64,000 nt of DNA, taken from positions 186,001-250,000 of the forward strand of contig NW_027488594.1 of assembly GCF_050948215.1 (NCBI RefSeq), read 5' to 3'. Shown here piece after piece: positions 53,151 through 64,000 of this stretch (position 1 is the first letter of the stretch; each line of letters opens with the position of its first letter). Below the pieces are notes generated by a model, which was not told the DNA's origin, made no database searches, and saw only the letters and a program-made list of their open reading frames with translations. Source of the DNA: Halictus rubicundus (lineage: Eukaryota; Arthropoda; Insecta; Hymenoptera; Halictidae). The translations under genes and the position numbers were made by a program.

Positions 53151-56100
53151 TAGAGGATCGGATAGGATAGAGGATAGGATAGGATAGAGGATAGGATAGG
53201 ATAGAGGATAGGATAGGATAGAGGATAGGATAAGATACACGATAGGATAGGATAGAGGATAGGATAGGATAGAGGATACGATATAGGATTGGATAGGATA
53301 GAGAATACGATACGATTGAGGATAGTATAGGATTGGATAGACAGTAGGATCGGATAGAGGATAGGATAGGATAGAGGATAGGATAGGATAGAGGATAGGA
53401 TAGGATAGAGGATAGGATAGGATAGAGGATAGGATAGGATAGAGGATAGGATAGGATAGAGGATAGGATAGGATAGAGGATAGGATAGGATAGAGGATAG
53501 GATAGGATAGAGGATAGGATAGGATAGAGGATAGGATAGGATAGAGGATAGGATAGGATAGAGGATAGGATAGGATAGAGGATAGGATAGAGGATAGGAT
53601 AGGATAGGCTAGGATAGAGGATAGGATAGGATAGATGATAGGATAGGATAGAGGATAGGATAGGTTAGGGGATAGGATAGGATAGAGGATAGGATAGGAT
53701 AGAGGATATAATAGGATAAGAGGATCGGATAGGATAGAGGATAGGATAGGATAGCGGAAAGGATAGGATAGAGGATAGGATAGGATAGAGGATAGGATAG
53801 GATAGAGAATAGGATAGGCTAAATTATATTATAGGTTAGGGGATACGATATTATAGAGGATAGGATAGGATAGAGGATCGGATAGGATAGAGGATAGGAT
53901 AGGATAGAGGATAGGATAGGATAGAGGATAGGATGGGATAGAGGAGAGGATAGGATAGAGTATAGGATAGGATAAAGGATAGGATAGGATAGAGGATAGG
54001 ATAGGATAGAGGATTGGATAGGATACAGGATAGGATAGGATAGAGGATAGGATAGGATAGAGGATACGATATACGATTGGATAGGATAGAGAATAGGATA
54101 CGATAGAGGATAGTATAGGGTTGGATAGAGAATAGGATGGGATAGAGGATAGGATAGGATAGAGGATAGGATAGGATAGAGAATTGGATAGGATAGATGA
54201 TATTATAGGAAAGAGAATAGGATATGATAGAGGATACGATATTATAGAGGATAGGATAGAATAGAGGATCGGATAGGATAGAGGATAGGATAGGATAGAG
54301 GATAGGATAGGATAGAGGATAGGATAGGGTAGAGGACAGGATAGAGGCTAGGATAGGGGATTGGATAGGATAGAAGATAGGAGACGATAGTGGATAGGAT
54401 AAGATAGAGGATAGGATAGAATAGAGAATAGGATAGGATAGAGTATAGGTTATAGGATTGGATAGGGTAGAGGATAGGATACGACAGAGGATAGGGTAGG
54501 ATTGTGGATAGGATAGGAAAGAGGATAGGATAGGATAGAGGATAGGATAGGATAGAGGATAGGATAGGTTAGGGGATAGGATAGGATAGAGGATAGGATA
54601 GGATAGAGGATAGGATAGGATAAGAGGATCGGATAGGATAGAGGATAGGATAGGATAGCGGAAAGGATAGGATAGAGGATAGGATAGGATAGAGGATAGG
54701 ATAGGATAAAGGGTAGGATAGGATAGAGGATAGGATAGGATAGGATACAGGATAGGATAGGATAGAGGATAGGATAGGATAGAGGATACGATATACGATT
54801 GGATAGGATAGAGAATAGGATACGATAGAGGATAGTATAGGGTTGGATAGAGAATAGGATCGGATAGAGGATAGGATAGGATAGGATAGGATAGAGGATA
54901 GGATAGGATACAGGATAGGATAGGATTGGATAGAGAATAGGGTGGGATAGAGGATAGGATAGGATAGAGGATAGGATAGGGTAGAGGACAGGATAGAGGC
55001 TAGGATAGGGGATTGGATAGGATAGAAGATAGGAGACGATAGTGGATAGGATAAGATAGAGGATAGGATAGAATAGAGAATAGGATAGGATAGAGTATAG
55101 GTTATAGGATTGGATAGGGTAGAGGATAGGATACGACAGAGGATAGGGTAGGATTGTGGATAGGATAGGAAAGAGGATAGGATAGGATAGAGGATAGGAT
55201 AGGATAGAGGATAGGATAGGTTAGGGGATAGGATAGGATAGAGGATAGGATAGGATAGAGGATAGGATAGGATAAGAGGATCGGATAGGATAGAGGATAG
55301 GATAGGATAGCGGAAAGGATAGGATAGAGGATAGGATAGGATAGAGGATAGGATAGGATAAAGGGTAGGATAGGATAGAGGATAGGATAGGATAGGATAC
55401 AGGATAGGATAGGATAGAGGATAGGATAGGATAGAGGATACGATATACGATTGGATAGGATAGAGAATAGGATACGATAGAGGATAGTATAGGGTTGGAT
55501 AGAGAATAGGATCGGATAGAGGATAGGATAGGATAGGATAGGATAGAGGATAGGATAGGATACAGGATAGGATAGGATTGGATAGAGAATAGGGTGGGAT
55601 AGAGGATAGGATATGATAGAGGATACGATATTATAGAGGATAGGATAGGATAGAGGATCGGTTAGGATACAGGATAGGATAGGATAGAGGATAGGATAGG
55701 ATAGAGGATAGGATAGGATATAGGATAGGATAGGATAGAGGATAGGATAGGATAGAGGATACGATATACGATTGGATAGGATAGAGAATAGGATACGATA
55801 GAGGATAGTATAGGGTTGGATAGAGAATAGGATCGGATAGAGGATAGGATAGGATAGGATAGGATAGAGGATAGGATAGGATACAGGATAGGATAGGATT
55901 GGATAGAGAATAGGGTGGGATAGAGGATAGGATAGGATAGAGGATAGGATAGGGTAGAGGACAGGATAGAGGCTAGGATAGGGGATTGGATAGGATAGAA
56001 GATAGGAGACGATAGTGGATAGGATAAGATAGAGGATAGGATAGAATAGAGAATAGGATAGGATAGAGTATAGGTTATAGGATTGGATAGGGTAGAGGAT

Positions 56101-56211
56101 AGGATACGACAGAGGATAGGGTAGGATTGTGGATAGGATAGGAAAGAGGATAGGATAGGATAGAGGATAGGATAGGATAGAGGATAGGATAGGTTAGGGG
56201 ATAGGATAGGA
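53151..56211. repeat. 3061-base tandem duplication, copy 1
   Basis: Landmarks repeat at exactly 3061 bases: GAGGATCGG 53153/56214, AAGATACACG 53232/56293, GAGAATACGATACGATTGAG 53301/56362, GATATAATAGGATAAGAGG near 53704/56765, GGCTAAATTATATT 53818/56879 and GAGGCTAGG 54344/57405. Three of these are private variants, which makes the pairing secure. The units before 53151 and before 56212 differ, placing the left junction within a few monomers. This copy has GAGGCTAGG at 54344, 54996 and 55969, so it carries an additional 652-base sub-copy compared with copy 2. Confidence 0.9.
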
Positions 56212-58320
56212 TAGAGGATCGGATAGGATAGAGGATAGGATAGGATAGAGGATAGGATAGGATAGAGGATAGGATAGGATAGAGGATAGGATAAGATACA
56301 CGATAGGATAGGATAGAGGATAGGATAGGATAGAGGATACGATATAGGATTGGATAGGATAGAGAATACGATACGATTGAGGATAGTATAGGATTGGATA
56401 GACAGTAGGATCGGATAGAGGATAGGATAGGATAGAGGATAGGATAGGATAGAGGATAGGATAGGATAGAGGATAGGATAGGATAGAGGATAGGATAGGA
56501 TAGAGGATAGGATAGGATAGAGGATAGGATAGGATAGAGGATAGGATAGGATAGAGGATAGGATAGGATAGAGGATAGGATAGGATAGAGGATAGGATAG
56601 GATAGAGGATAGGATAGGATAGAGGATAGGATAGGATAGAGGATAGGATAGAGGATAGGATAGGATAGGCTAGGATAGAGGATAGGATAGGATAGATGAT
56701 AGGATAGGATAGAGGATAGGATAGGTTAGGGGATAGGATAGGATAGAGGATAGGATAGGATAGAGGATATAATAGGATAAGAGGATCGGATAGGATAGAG
56801 GATAGGATAGGATAGCGGAAAGGATAGGATAGAGGATAGGATAGGATAGAGGATAGGATAGGATAGAGAATAGGATAGGCTAAATTATATTATAGGTTAG
56901 GGGATACGATATTATAGAGGATAGGATAGGATAGAGGATCGGATAGGATAGAGGATAGGATAGGATAGAGGATAGGATAGGATAGAGGATAGGATGGGAT
57001 AGAGGAGAGGATAGGATAGAGTATAGGATAGGATAAAGGATAGGATAGGATAGAGGATAGGATAGGATAGAGGATTGGATAGGATACAGGATAGGATAGG
57101 ATAGAGGATAGGATAGGATAGAGGATACGATATACGATTGGATAGGATAGAGAATAGGATACGATAGAGGATAGTATAGGGTTGGATAGAGAATAGGATG
57201 GGATAGAGGATAGGATAGGATAGAGGATAGGATAGGATAGAGAATTGGATAGGATAGATGATATTATAGGAAAGAGAATAGGATATGATAGAGGATACGA
57301 TATTATAGAGGATAGGATAGAATAGAGGATCGGATAGGATAGAGGATAGGATAGGATAGAGGATAGGATAGGATAGAGGATAGGATAGGGTAGAGGACAG
57401 GATAGAGGCTAGGATAGGGGATTGGATAGGATAGAAGATAGGAGACGATAGTGGATAGGATAAGATAGAGGATAGGATAGAATAGAGAATAGGATAGGAT
57501 AGAGTATAGGTTATAGGATTGGATAGGGTAGAGGATAGGATACGACAGAGGATAGGGTAGGATTGTGGATAGGATAGGAAAGAGGATAGGATAGGATAGA
57601 GGATAGGATAGGATAGAGGATAGGATAGGTTAGGGGATAGGATAGGATAGAGGATAGGATAGGATAGAGGATAGGATAGGATAAGAGGATCGGATAGGAT
57701 AGAGGATAGGATAGGATAGCGGAAAGGATAGGATAGAGGATAGGATAGGATAGAGGATAGGATAGGATAAAGGGTAGGATAGGATAGAGGATAGGATAGG
57801 ATAGGATACAGGATAGGATAGGATAGAGGATAGGATAGGATAGAGGATACGATATACGATTGGATAGGATAGAGAATAGGATACGATAGAGGATAGTATA
57901 GGGTTGGATAGAGAATAGGATCGGATAGAGGATAGGATAGGATAGGATAGGATAGAGGATAGGATAGGATACAGGATAGGATAGGATTGGATAGAGAATA
58001 GGGTGGGATAGAGGATAGGATATGATAGAGGATACGATATTATAGAGGATAGGATAGGATAGAGGATCGGTTAGGATACAGGATAGGATAGGATAGAGGA
58101 TAGGATAGGATAGAGGATAGGATAGGATATAGGATAGGATAGGATAGAGGATAGGATAGGATAGAGGATACGATATACGATTGGATAGGATAGAGAATAG
58201 GATACGATAGAGGATAGTATAGGGTTGGATAGAGAATAGGATCGGATAGAGGATAGGATAGGATAGGATAGGATAGAGGATAGGATAGGATACAGGATAG
58301 GATAGGATTGGATAGAGAAT
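56212..58320. repeat. 3061-base duplication, copy 2
   Basis: The match to copy 1 is collinear until about 58016 (54955 in copy 1). There copy 1 jumps to an internal sub-copy while copy 2 continues through GGATATGATAGAGGATACGA. GAGGCTAGG occurs here at 57405 and then at 58378, 973 bases on. The same 973-base spacing separates 54996 and 55969 in copy 1. The 652-base sub-copy in copy 1 is thus the 973-base unit lacking 321 bases. Confidence 0.88.
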
Positions 58321-60232
58321 AGGGTGGGATAGAGGATAGGATAGGATAGAGGATAGGATAGGGTAGAGGACAGGATAGAGGCTAGGATAGGGGATTGGAT
58401 AGGATAGAAGATAGGAGACGATAGTGGATAGGATAAGATAGAGGATAGGATAGAATAGAGAATAGGATAGGATAGAGTATAGGTTATAGGATTGGATAGG
58501 GTAGAGGATAGGATACGACAGAGGATAGGGTAGGATTGTGGATAGGATAGGAAAGAGGATAGGATAGGATAGAGGATAGGATAGGATAGAGGATAGGATA
58601 GGTTAGGGGATAGGATAGGATAGAGGATAGGATAGGATAGAGGATAGGATAGGATAAGAGGATCGGATAGGATAGAGGATAGGATAGGATAGCGGAAAGG
58701 ATAGGATAGAGGATAGGATAGGATAGAGGATAGGATAGGATAAAGGGTAGGATAGGATAGAGGATAGGATAGGATAGGATACAGGATAGGATAGGATAGA
58801 GGATAGGATAGGATAGAGGATACGATATACGATTGGATAGGATAGAGAATAGGATACGATAGAGGATAGTATAGGGTTGGATAGAGAATAGGATCGGATA
58901 GAGGATAGGATAGGATAGGATAGGATAGAGGATAGGATAGGATACAGGATAGGATAGGATTGGATAGAGAATAGGGTGGGATAGAGGATAGGATATGATA
59001 GAGGATACGATATTATAGAGGATAGGATAGGATAGAGGATCGGTTAGGATACAGGATAGGATAGGATAGAGGATAGGATAGGATAGAGGATAGGATAGGA
59101 TATAGGATAGGATAGGATAGAGGATAGGATAGGATAGAGGATACTATATAGGATTGGTTAGGATAGAGAATAGGATACGATAGAGAATAGGATACGATAG
59201 AGGATAGGATAGGATTGGATAGAGAATAGGATGCGATACAGGATAGGATAGGATAGAGTATAGAATAGGATAGAGAATAGGATAGGATAGATGATATTAT
59301 AGGAAAGAGGATAGGATATGTTAGAGGATACGATATTATAGAGGATAGGATAGGATAGAGGATCGGATAGGATACAGGATAGGATAGGATAGAGGATACT
59401 ATATAGGATTGGATAGGATAGAGAATAGGATACGATAGAGGATAGGATAGGATTGGATAGAGAATAGGATGCGATACAGGATAGGATAGGATAGAGGATA
59501 GGATAGGATAGAGGATACGATATACGATTGGATAGGATAGAGAATAGGATACGATAGAGGATAGTATAGGGTTGGATAGAGAATAGGATGGGATAGAGGA
59601 TACGATAGGATAGAGGATAGGATAGGATAGAGAATAGCATAGGATAGATGATATTATAGGAAAGAGAATAGGATATGATAGAGGATACGATATTATAGAG
59701 GATAGGATAGGATAGAGGATCGGTTAGGATAGAGGATAGGATAGGATAGAGGATAGGATAGGATAGAGGATAGGATAGGATATAGGATAGGATAGGATAG
59801 AGGATAGGATATTATAGAGGATACTATATAGGATTGGATAGGATAGAGAATAGGATACGATAGAGGATAGGATAGGATTGGATAGAGAATAGGATGCGAT
59901 ACAGGATAGGATAGGATAGAGTATAGGATAGGATAGAGAATAGGATAGGATACATGATATTATAGGAAAGAGGATAGGATATGATAGAGGATACGATATT
60001 ATAGAGGATAGGATAGGATAGAGGATCGGATAGGATACAGGATAGGTTATGATAGAGGATAGGATAGCATAGAGGATACGATATAGGATTGGATAGGATA
60101 GAGAATAGGATACGATAGAGGATAGGATAGGATTGGATAGAGAATAGGATGGGATAGAGGATAGGATAGGATAGAGGTTAGGATAGGATAAGAGGATAGG
60201 ATAGGATAGAGGATAGGATAGGGTAGAGGATA
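58321..60232. repeat. Copy of 42650-44560 shifted by 15672 bases
   Basis: ATTGGTTAGG at 43481 and 59153, and GAGGTTA at 44502 and 60174, are both exactly 15672 apart. GAGGCT at 42705 and 58378 is 15673 apart, and the one-base change is explained by the extra A near 42714. No net indel over roughly 1.7 kb shows recent copying or strong conservation of the block. At 60174 the match passes from the 44.5 kb locus to the 46.5 kb locus (shift 13676), which equals a 1996-base deletion relative to the left locus. Confidence 0.86.
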
Positions 60233-62240
60233 GGATAGGATAGAGGATCGGATAGGATAGAAGATACGATATAGGATTGGATAGGATAGAGAATAGGATA
60301 CGATAGAGGATAGGATAGGATTGGATAGAGAATAGGATGGGATAGAGGATAGGATAGTGTAGAGGATAGGATAGGATAGAGAATGGGATAGGATAGATGA
60401 TATTATAGGAAAGAGAATAGGATATGATAGAGGATACGATATTATAGAGGATAGGATAGGATAGAGGATCGGATAGGATAGAGGATAGGATAGGGTAGAG
60501 GATAGGATAGGATAGAGGATAGGATAGGATAGAGGATAGGATAGGATAGAGTATAGGTTATAGGATTGGATAGGGTAGAGGATAGGATACGACAGAGGAT
60601 AGGGTAGGATTGAGGATAGGATAGGAAAGAGGATAGGATAGGATAGAGGATAGGATAGGATAGAGGATAGGATAGGTTAGGGGATAGGATAGGATAGAGG
60701 ATAGGATAGGATAAGAGGATAGGATATACGATTGGATAGGATAGAGAATAGGATACGATAGAGGATAGTATAGGGTTGGATAGAGAATAGGATGGGATAG
60801 AGGATAGGATAGGATAGAGGATACGATATACGATTGGATAGGATAGAGAATAGGATACGATAGAGGATAGTATAGGGTTGGATAGAGAATAGGATGGGAT
60901 AGAGGATACGATAGGATAGAGGATAGTATAGGATAGAGAATAGGATAGGATAGATGATATTATAGGAAAGAGAATAGGATATGATAGAGGATACGATATT
61001 ATAGAGGATAGGATAGGATAGAGGATCGGTTAGGATAGAGGATAGGATAGGATAGAGGATAGGATAGGATAGAGGATAGGATAGGATATAGGATAGGATA
61101 GGATACAGGATAGGATAGCATAGAGGATACTATATAGGATTGGATAAGATAGAGAATAGGATAGGATAGAGGATAGGATAGGATAGAGGATAGGATAGGA
61201 TAGCGGATAGGATAGGATAGAGGAGAGGATAGGATAGAGTATAGGATAGGATAAAGGATAGGATAGGATAGAGGATAGGATAGGATAGAGGATAGGATAG
61301 GATAGAGGATAGGATAGGATATAGGATAGGATAGGATAGAGGATAGGATAGCATAGAGGATACTATATAGGATTGGATAAGATAGAGAATAGGATAGGAT
61401 AGAGGATAGGATAGGATAGAGGATAGGATAGGATAGCGGATAGGATAGGATAGAGGAGAGGATAGGATAGAGTATAGGATAGGATAAAGGATAGGATAGG
61501 ATAGAGGATAGGATAGGATAGAGGTTTGGATAGGATACAGTATAGGATAGGATAGAGGATAGGATAGGATAGAGGATACGATATACGATTGGATAGGATA
61601 GAGAATAGGATACGATAGAGGATAGTATAGGGTTGGATAGAGAATAGGATGGGATAGAGGATACGATAGGATAGAGGATAGGATAGGATAGAGAATAGGA
61701 TAGGATAGATGATATTATAGGAAAGAGAATAGGATATGATAGAGGATACGATATTATAGAGGATAGGATAGGATAGAGGATCGGATAGGATAGAGGATAG
61801 GATAGGATAGAGGATAGGATAGGATAGAGGATAGGATAGGGTAGAGGACAGGATAGAGGATAGGATAGGGGATTGGATAGGATAGAAGATAGGAGACGAT
61901 AGTGGATAGGATAGGATAGAGGATAGGATAGGATAGAGAATAGGATAGGATAGGATAGAGTATAGGTTATAGGATTGGATAGGATAGAGGATAGGATAGG
62001 ATAGAGGATAGGATAGGATAGAGGATACGATATAGGATTGGATAGGATAGAGAATAGGATACGATAGAGGATAGTATAGGATTGGATAGACAATAGGATC
62101 GGATAGAGGATAGGATAGGATAGCGGAGAGGATAGGATAGAGGATAGGATAGGATAGGATAAGATGGAGGAGAGGACAGGATAGAGTATAGGATAGGATA
62201 AAGGATAGGATAGGATAGAGGATAGGATAGGATAGAGGAT
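60233..62240. repeat. E block, copy 2
   Basis: This continues the match to 46.5-48.59 kb (shift 13676 falling to 13647). It includes GAGGTTTGGATAGG near 61522 and GATGGAGGAGAGG at 62163. Near 61130-61400 there is a second copy of the GATACTATATAGGATTGGAT and AAGATAGAG string that 46-48 kb carries at different spacing, so local rearrangement occurred. No gene is present. Confidence 0.82.
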
Positions 62241-63230
62241 TGGATAGGATACAGGATAGGATAGGATAGGATAGAGGATAGGATAGGATAGAGGATACGA
62301 TATACGATTGGATAGGATAGAGAATAGGATACGATAGAGGATAGTATAGGGTTGGATAGAGAATAGGATGGGATAGAGGATAGGATAGGATAGAGGATAG
62401 GATAGGATAGAGAATAGGATAGGATAGATGATATTATAGGAAAGAGAATAGGATATGATAGAGGATACGATATTATAGAGGATAGGATAGGATAGAGGAT
62501 CGGATAGGATAGAGGATAGGATAGGATAGAGGATAGGATAGGATAGAGGATAGGATAGGGTAGAGGACAGGATAGAGGATAGGATAGGGGATTGGATAGG
62601 ATAGAAGATAGGAGACGATAGAGGATAGGATAGGATAGAGGATAGGATAGGATAGATGATATTATAGGAAAGAGGATAGGATATGATAGAGGATACGATA
62701 TTATAGAGGATAGGATAGGATAGAGGATCGGATAGGATACAGGATAGGATAGAGGATCGGATAGGATAGAGGATAGGATAGGATAGAGGATAGGATAGGA
62801 TAGAGGATACGATAGGGTAGAGGACAGGATAGAGGATAGGATAGGGGATTGGATAGGATAGAAGATAGGAGACGATAGTGGATAGGATAGGATAGAGGAT
62901 AGGATAGGATAGAGAATAGGATAGGATAGAGTATAGGTTATAGGATTGGATAGGATAGAGGATAGGATAGGATAGAGGATCGGATAGGATAGAGGATAGG
63001 ATAGGATAGAGGATAGGATAGGATAGAGGAGTGGATATTATAGAGGATAGGATAGGATAGAGTATAGGATAGGGGATTGGATTGTATTGAAGATAGCAGA
63101 CGATAGAGGATAGGATAGGATAGAGGATACGATATAGGATTGGATAGGATAGAGAATAGGATACGATAGAGGATAGTATAGGATTGGATAGACAATAGGA
63201 TCGGATAGAGGATAGGATAGGATAGGATAG
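62241..63230. repeat. Right-hand end of compartment C
   Basis: Two C markers (GGGGATTGGATAGGATAGAA near 62588 and 62846) lie about 258 bases apart, followed by the diverged cousin GGGGATTGGATTGTATTGAA near 63073. The stretch 63026-63110 matches 6465-6550 and differs from it by GAGTATAGG versus GAGGATAGG. No gene is present. Confidence 0.82.
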
Positions 63231-64000
63231 AATAGAGTATAGAATAGGATAGAGGATAGGAATAGATAGAGGATAGGATAGGATAGAGGATAGGATAGAG
63301 GATAGGATAGAGGATAGGATAGAGGATAGGATAGAGGATAGGATAGGATAGGATAGATGATAGGATAGGATAGAGGATAGGATAGGATAGAGGATAGGAT
63401 AGGATAGAGGATAGGATAGGATAGGATAGGATAGAGGATAGGATAGGACAGAGGATAGGATAGGATAGATGATAGGATAGGATAGAGGATAGGATAGGAT
63501 AGAGGATAGGATAGAGGATAGGATAGGATATAGGATAGGATAGGATAGAGGATAGGATAGGATAGAGGATAGGATAGGATAGAGGTATAGGATAGGATAC
63601 AGGATAGGATAGGATAGAGGATAGGATAGGATAGAGGAGTGGATAGGATAGAGGATAGGATAGGATAGAGGATAGGATAGGATAGAGGTATAGGATAGGA
63701 TACAGGATAGGATAGGATAGAGGATAGGATAGGATAGAGGAGTGGATAGGATAGAGGATAGGATAGGATAGAGGATAGGATAGGATGGAGGATAGGATAG
63801 GATAGAGAATAGGATAGGATAGAGGTATAGGATAGGATACAGGATAGGATAGGATAGAGGATAGGATAGGATAGAGGAGTGGATAGGATAGAGGATAGGA
63901 TAGGATAGAGGATAGGATAGGATAGAGGATAGGATAGGATAGAGGATAGGATAGGATAGAGGATAGGATAGGATAGAGAATAGGATAGGGTAAATTATAT
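63231..64000. repeat. Compartment D: homogenised end zone
   Basis: Variation drops sharply here: most units are canonical, and I see no core or 85-base cassette until the AT box begins at 63991. Four consecutive 12-base units (GAGGATAGGATA) lie at 63286-63333. The 18-base unit GAGGTATAGGATAGGATA occurs at 63582, 63685 and 63822. These spacings of 103 and 137 equal one 18-mer plus five or seven 17-mers, and each is followed by a GGAGTGG unit. The same arrangement precedes AT boxes at 8458, 10548, 16400, 18404, 22756 and 48774, here expanded to three tandem copies. Confidence 0.85.
63286..63333. repeat. Run of four 12-base (two-pentamer) monomers
   Basis: GAGGATAGGATA is repeated at 63286, 63298, 63310 and 63322, followed by a 22-base four-pentamer unit at 63334. 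Elsewhere I saw 12-mers singly or within the 85-base cassette, so a run of four shows the short unit itself being amplified. Confidence 0.88.

Larger units (their letters stand above)
1..64000. repeat. 17-base GGATA-family satellite array (whole window)
   Basis: The entire window is a tandem array of GAGGATAGGATAGGATA, that is GA plus three GGATA pentamers. Units with two, four or five pentamers (12, 22, 27 bases) are interspersed. No stretch departs from this pattern by more than scattered substitutions or single-base indels. The canonical + strand unit has 7 G, 7 A, 3 T and no C, so the strand is about 82 percent purine; C occurs only in variant monomers. The array is cut by both window edges, so its true length is unknown. 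Long satellites of short monomers are typical of eukaryotic heterochromatin; that location is inferred. No gene, tRNA, rRNA, transposon or CRISPR could be recognised within it. Confidence 0.97.

Noticed and set aside
1..64000. CRISPR array
   Set aside because: The repeats are directly abutting 17-mers with no unique spacers of constant length, and no cas gene is present.
1..64000. Centromere protein B box
   Set aside because: I found no match to the TTCG....CGGG core pattern. C is too rare on the + strand for it, and on the minus strand TTCG is likewise absent.
1..64000. tRNA, rRNA or other structured RNA genes
   Set aside because: With C nearly absent from one strand, no stable stem of more than a few base pairs is possible, and no conserved RNA motif is seen.
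1..64000. Transposable element insertions or target-site duplications
   Set aside because: No stretch of non-satellite sequence of even 50 bases is present. Apparent junctions are between satellite variants.
63991..64000. Possible new element at the right end (TAAATTATAT)
   Set aside because: It is the first ten bases of the AT-box landmark, cut by the window edge.

Overview
The whole window is one unbroken satellite-DNA array. No unique sequence, protein gene, RNA gene or transposon could be supported anywhere, and the array runs off both ends. The basic unit on the + strand is a 17-base monomer, GAGGATAGGATAGGATA, which is a GA dinucleotide followed by three GGATA pentamers. Units of 12, 22 and 27 bases (two, four or five pentamers) are interspersed. 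An uninterrupted array of this size suggests a eukaryotic genome, probably heterochromatin (pericentromeric, subtelomeric or B/sex-chromosome-like). The sequence does not identify the species, and I make no taxonomic claim beyond eukaryote-like.

The array is not uniform. Diverged monomers recur in fixed order, forming cassettes that are in turn duplicated in blocks of about 0.5 to 8 kb (higher-order repeats). Diagnostic variants divide the window into compartments. A (about 1-5.9 kb) carries GGTGTGATACAGG-type variants and has 828- and 4016-base duplications. B (about 6-22.5 kb) carries GATTATAGGATAGCATAGAG and contains a roughly 6 kb block present twice (7.4-13.4 and 15.3-21.6 kb). C (about 21.7-63 kb) carries GGGGATTGGATAGGATAGAA and contains an 8 kb block present twice (24.8-32.7 and 34.3-42.0 kb), a 3061-base tandem duplication (53.2-58.0 kb) and copies shifted by 15672 and 13676 bases. 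A small A-like island sits at 50.2-52.4 kb inside C. D (about 63.2-64 kb) is nearly pure monomer.

Two cassettes form the skeleton of the array. One is a six-monomer string containing GATGATATTATAGGAAA and GAGGATACGATATTATA. The other is an 85-base string in which a unit one pentamer short is balanced by one that is a pentamer long. A third landmark, the AT-only box TAAATTATATTATA followed by GGTTAGGGG, occurs 24 times and was used as a ruler for offsets.

Every long open reading frame is on the minus strand and encodes the same Tyr/Pro/Ile/Leu/Ser 17-residue repeat. This follows from the minus strand of the monomer having no stop codon in any frame, while 17 bases is not a multiple of three. 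I treat these frames as artefacts, not genes. Offsets were read by eye from shared rare variants; block edges are approximate unless stated.
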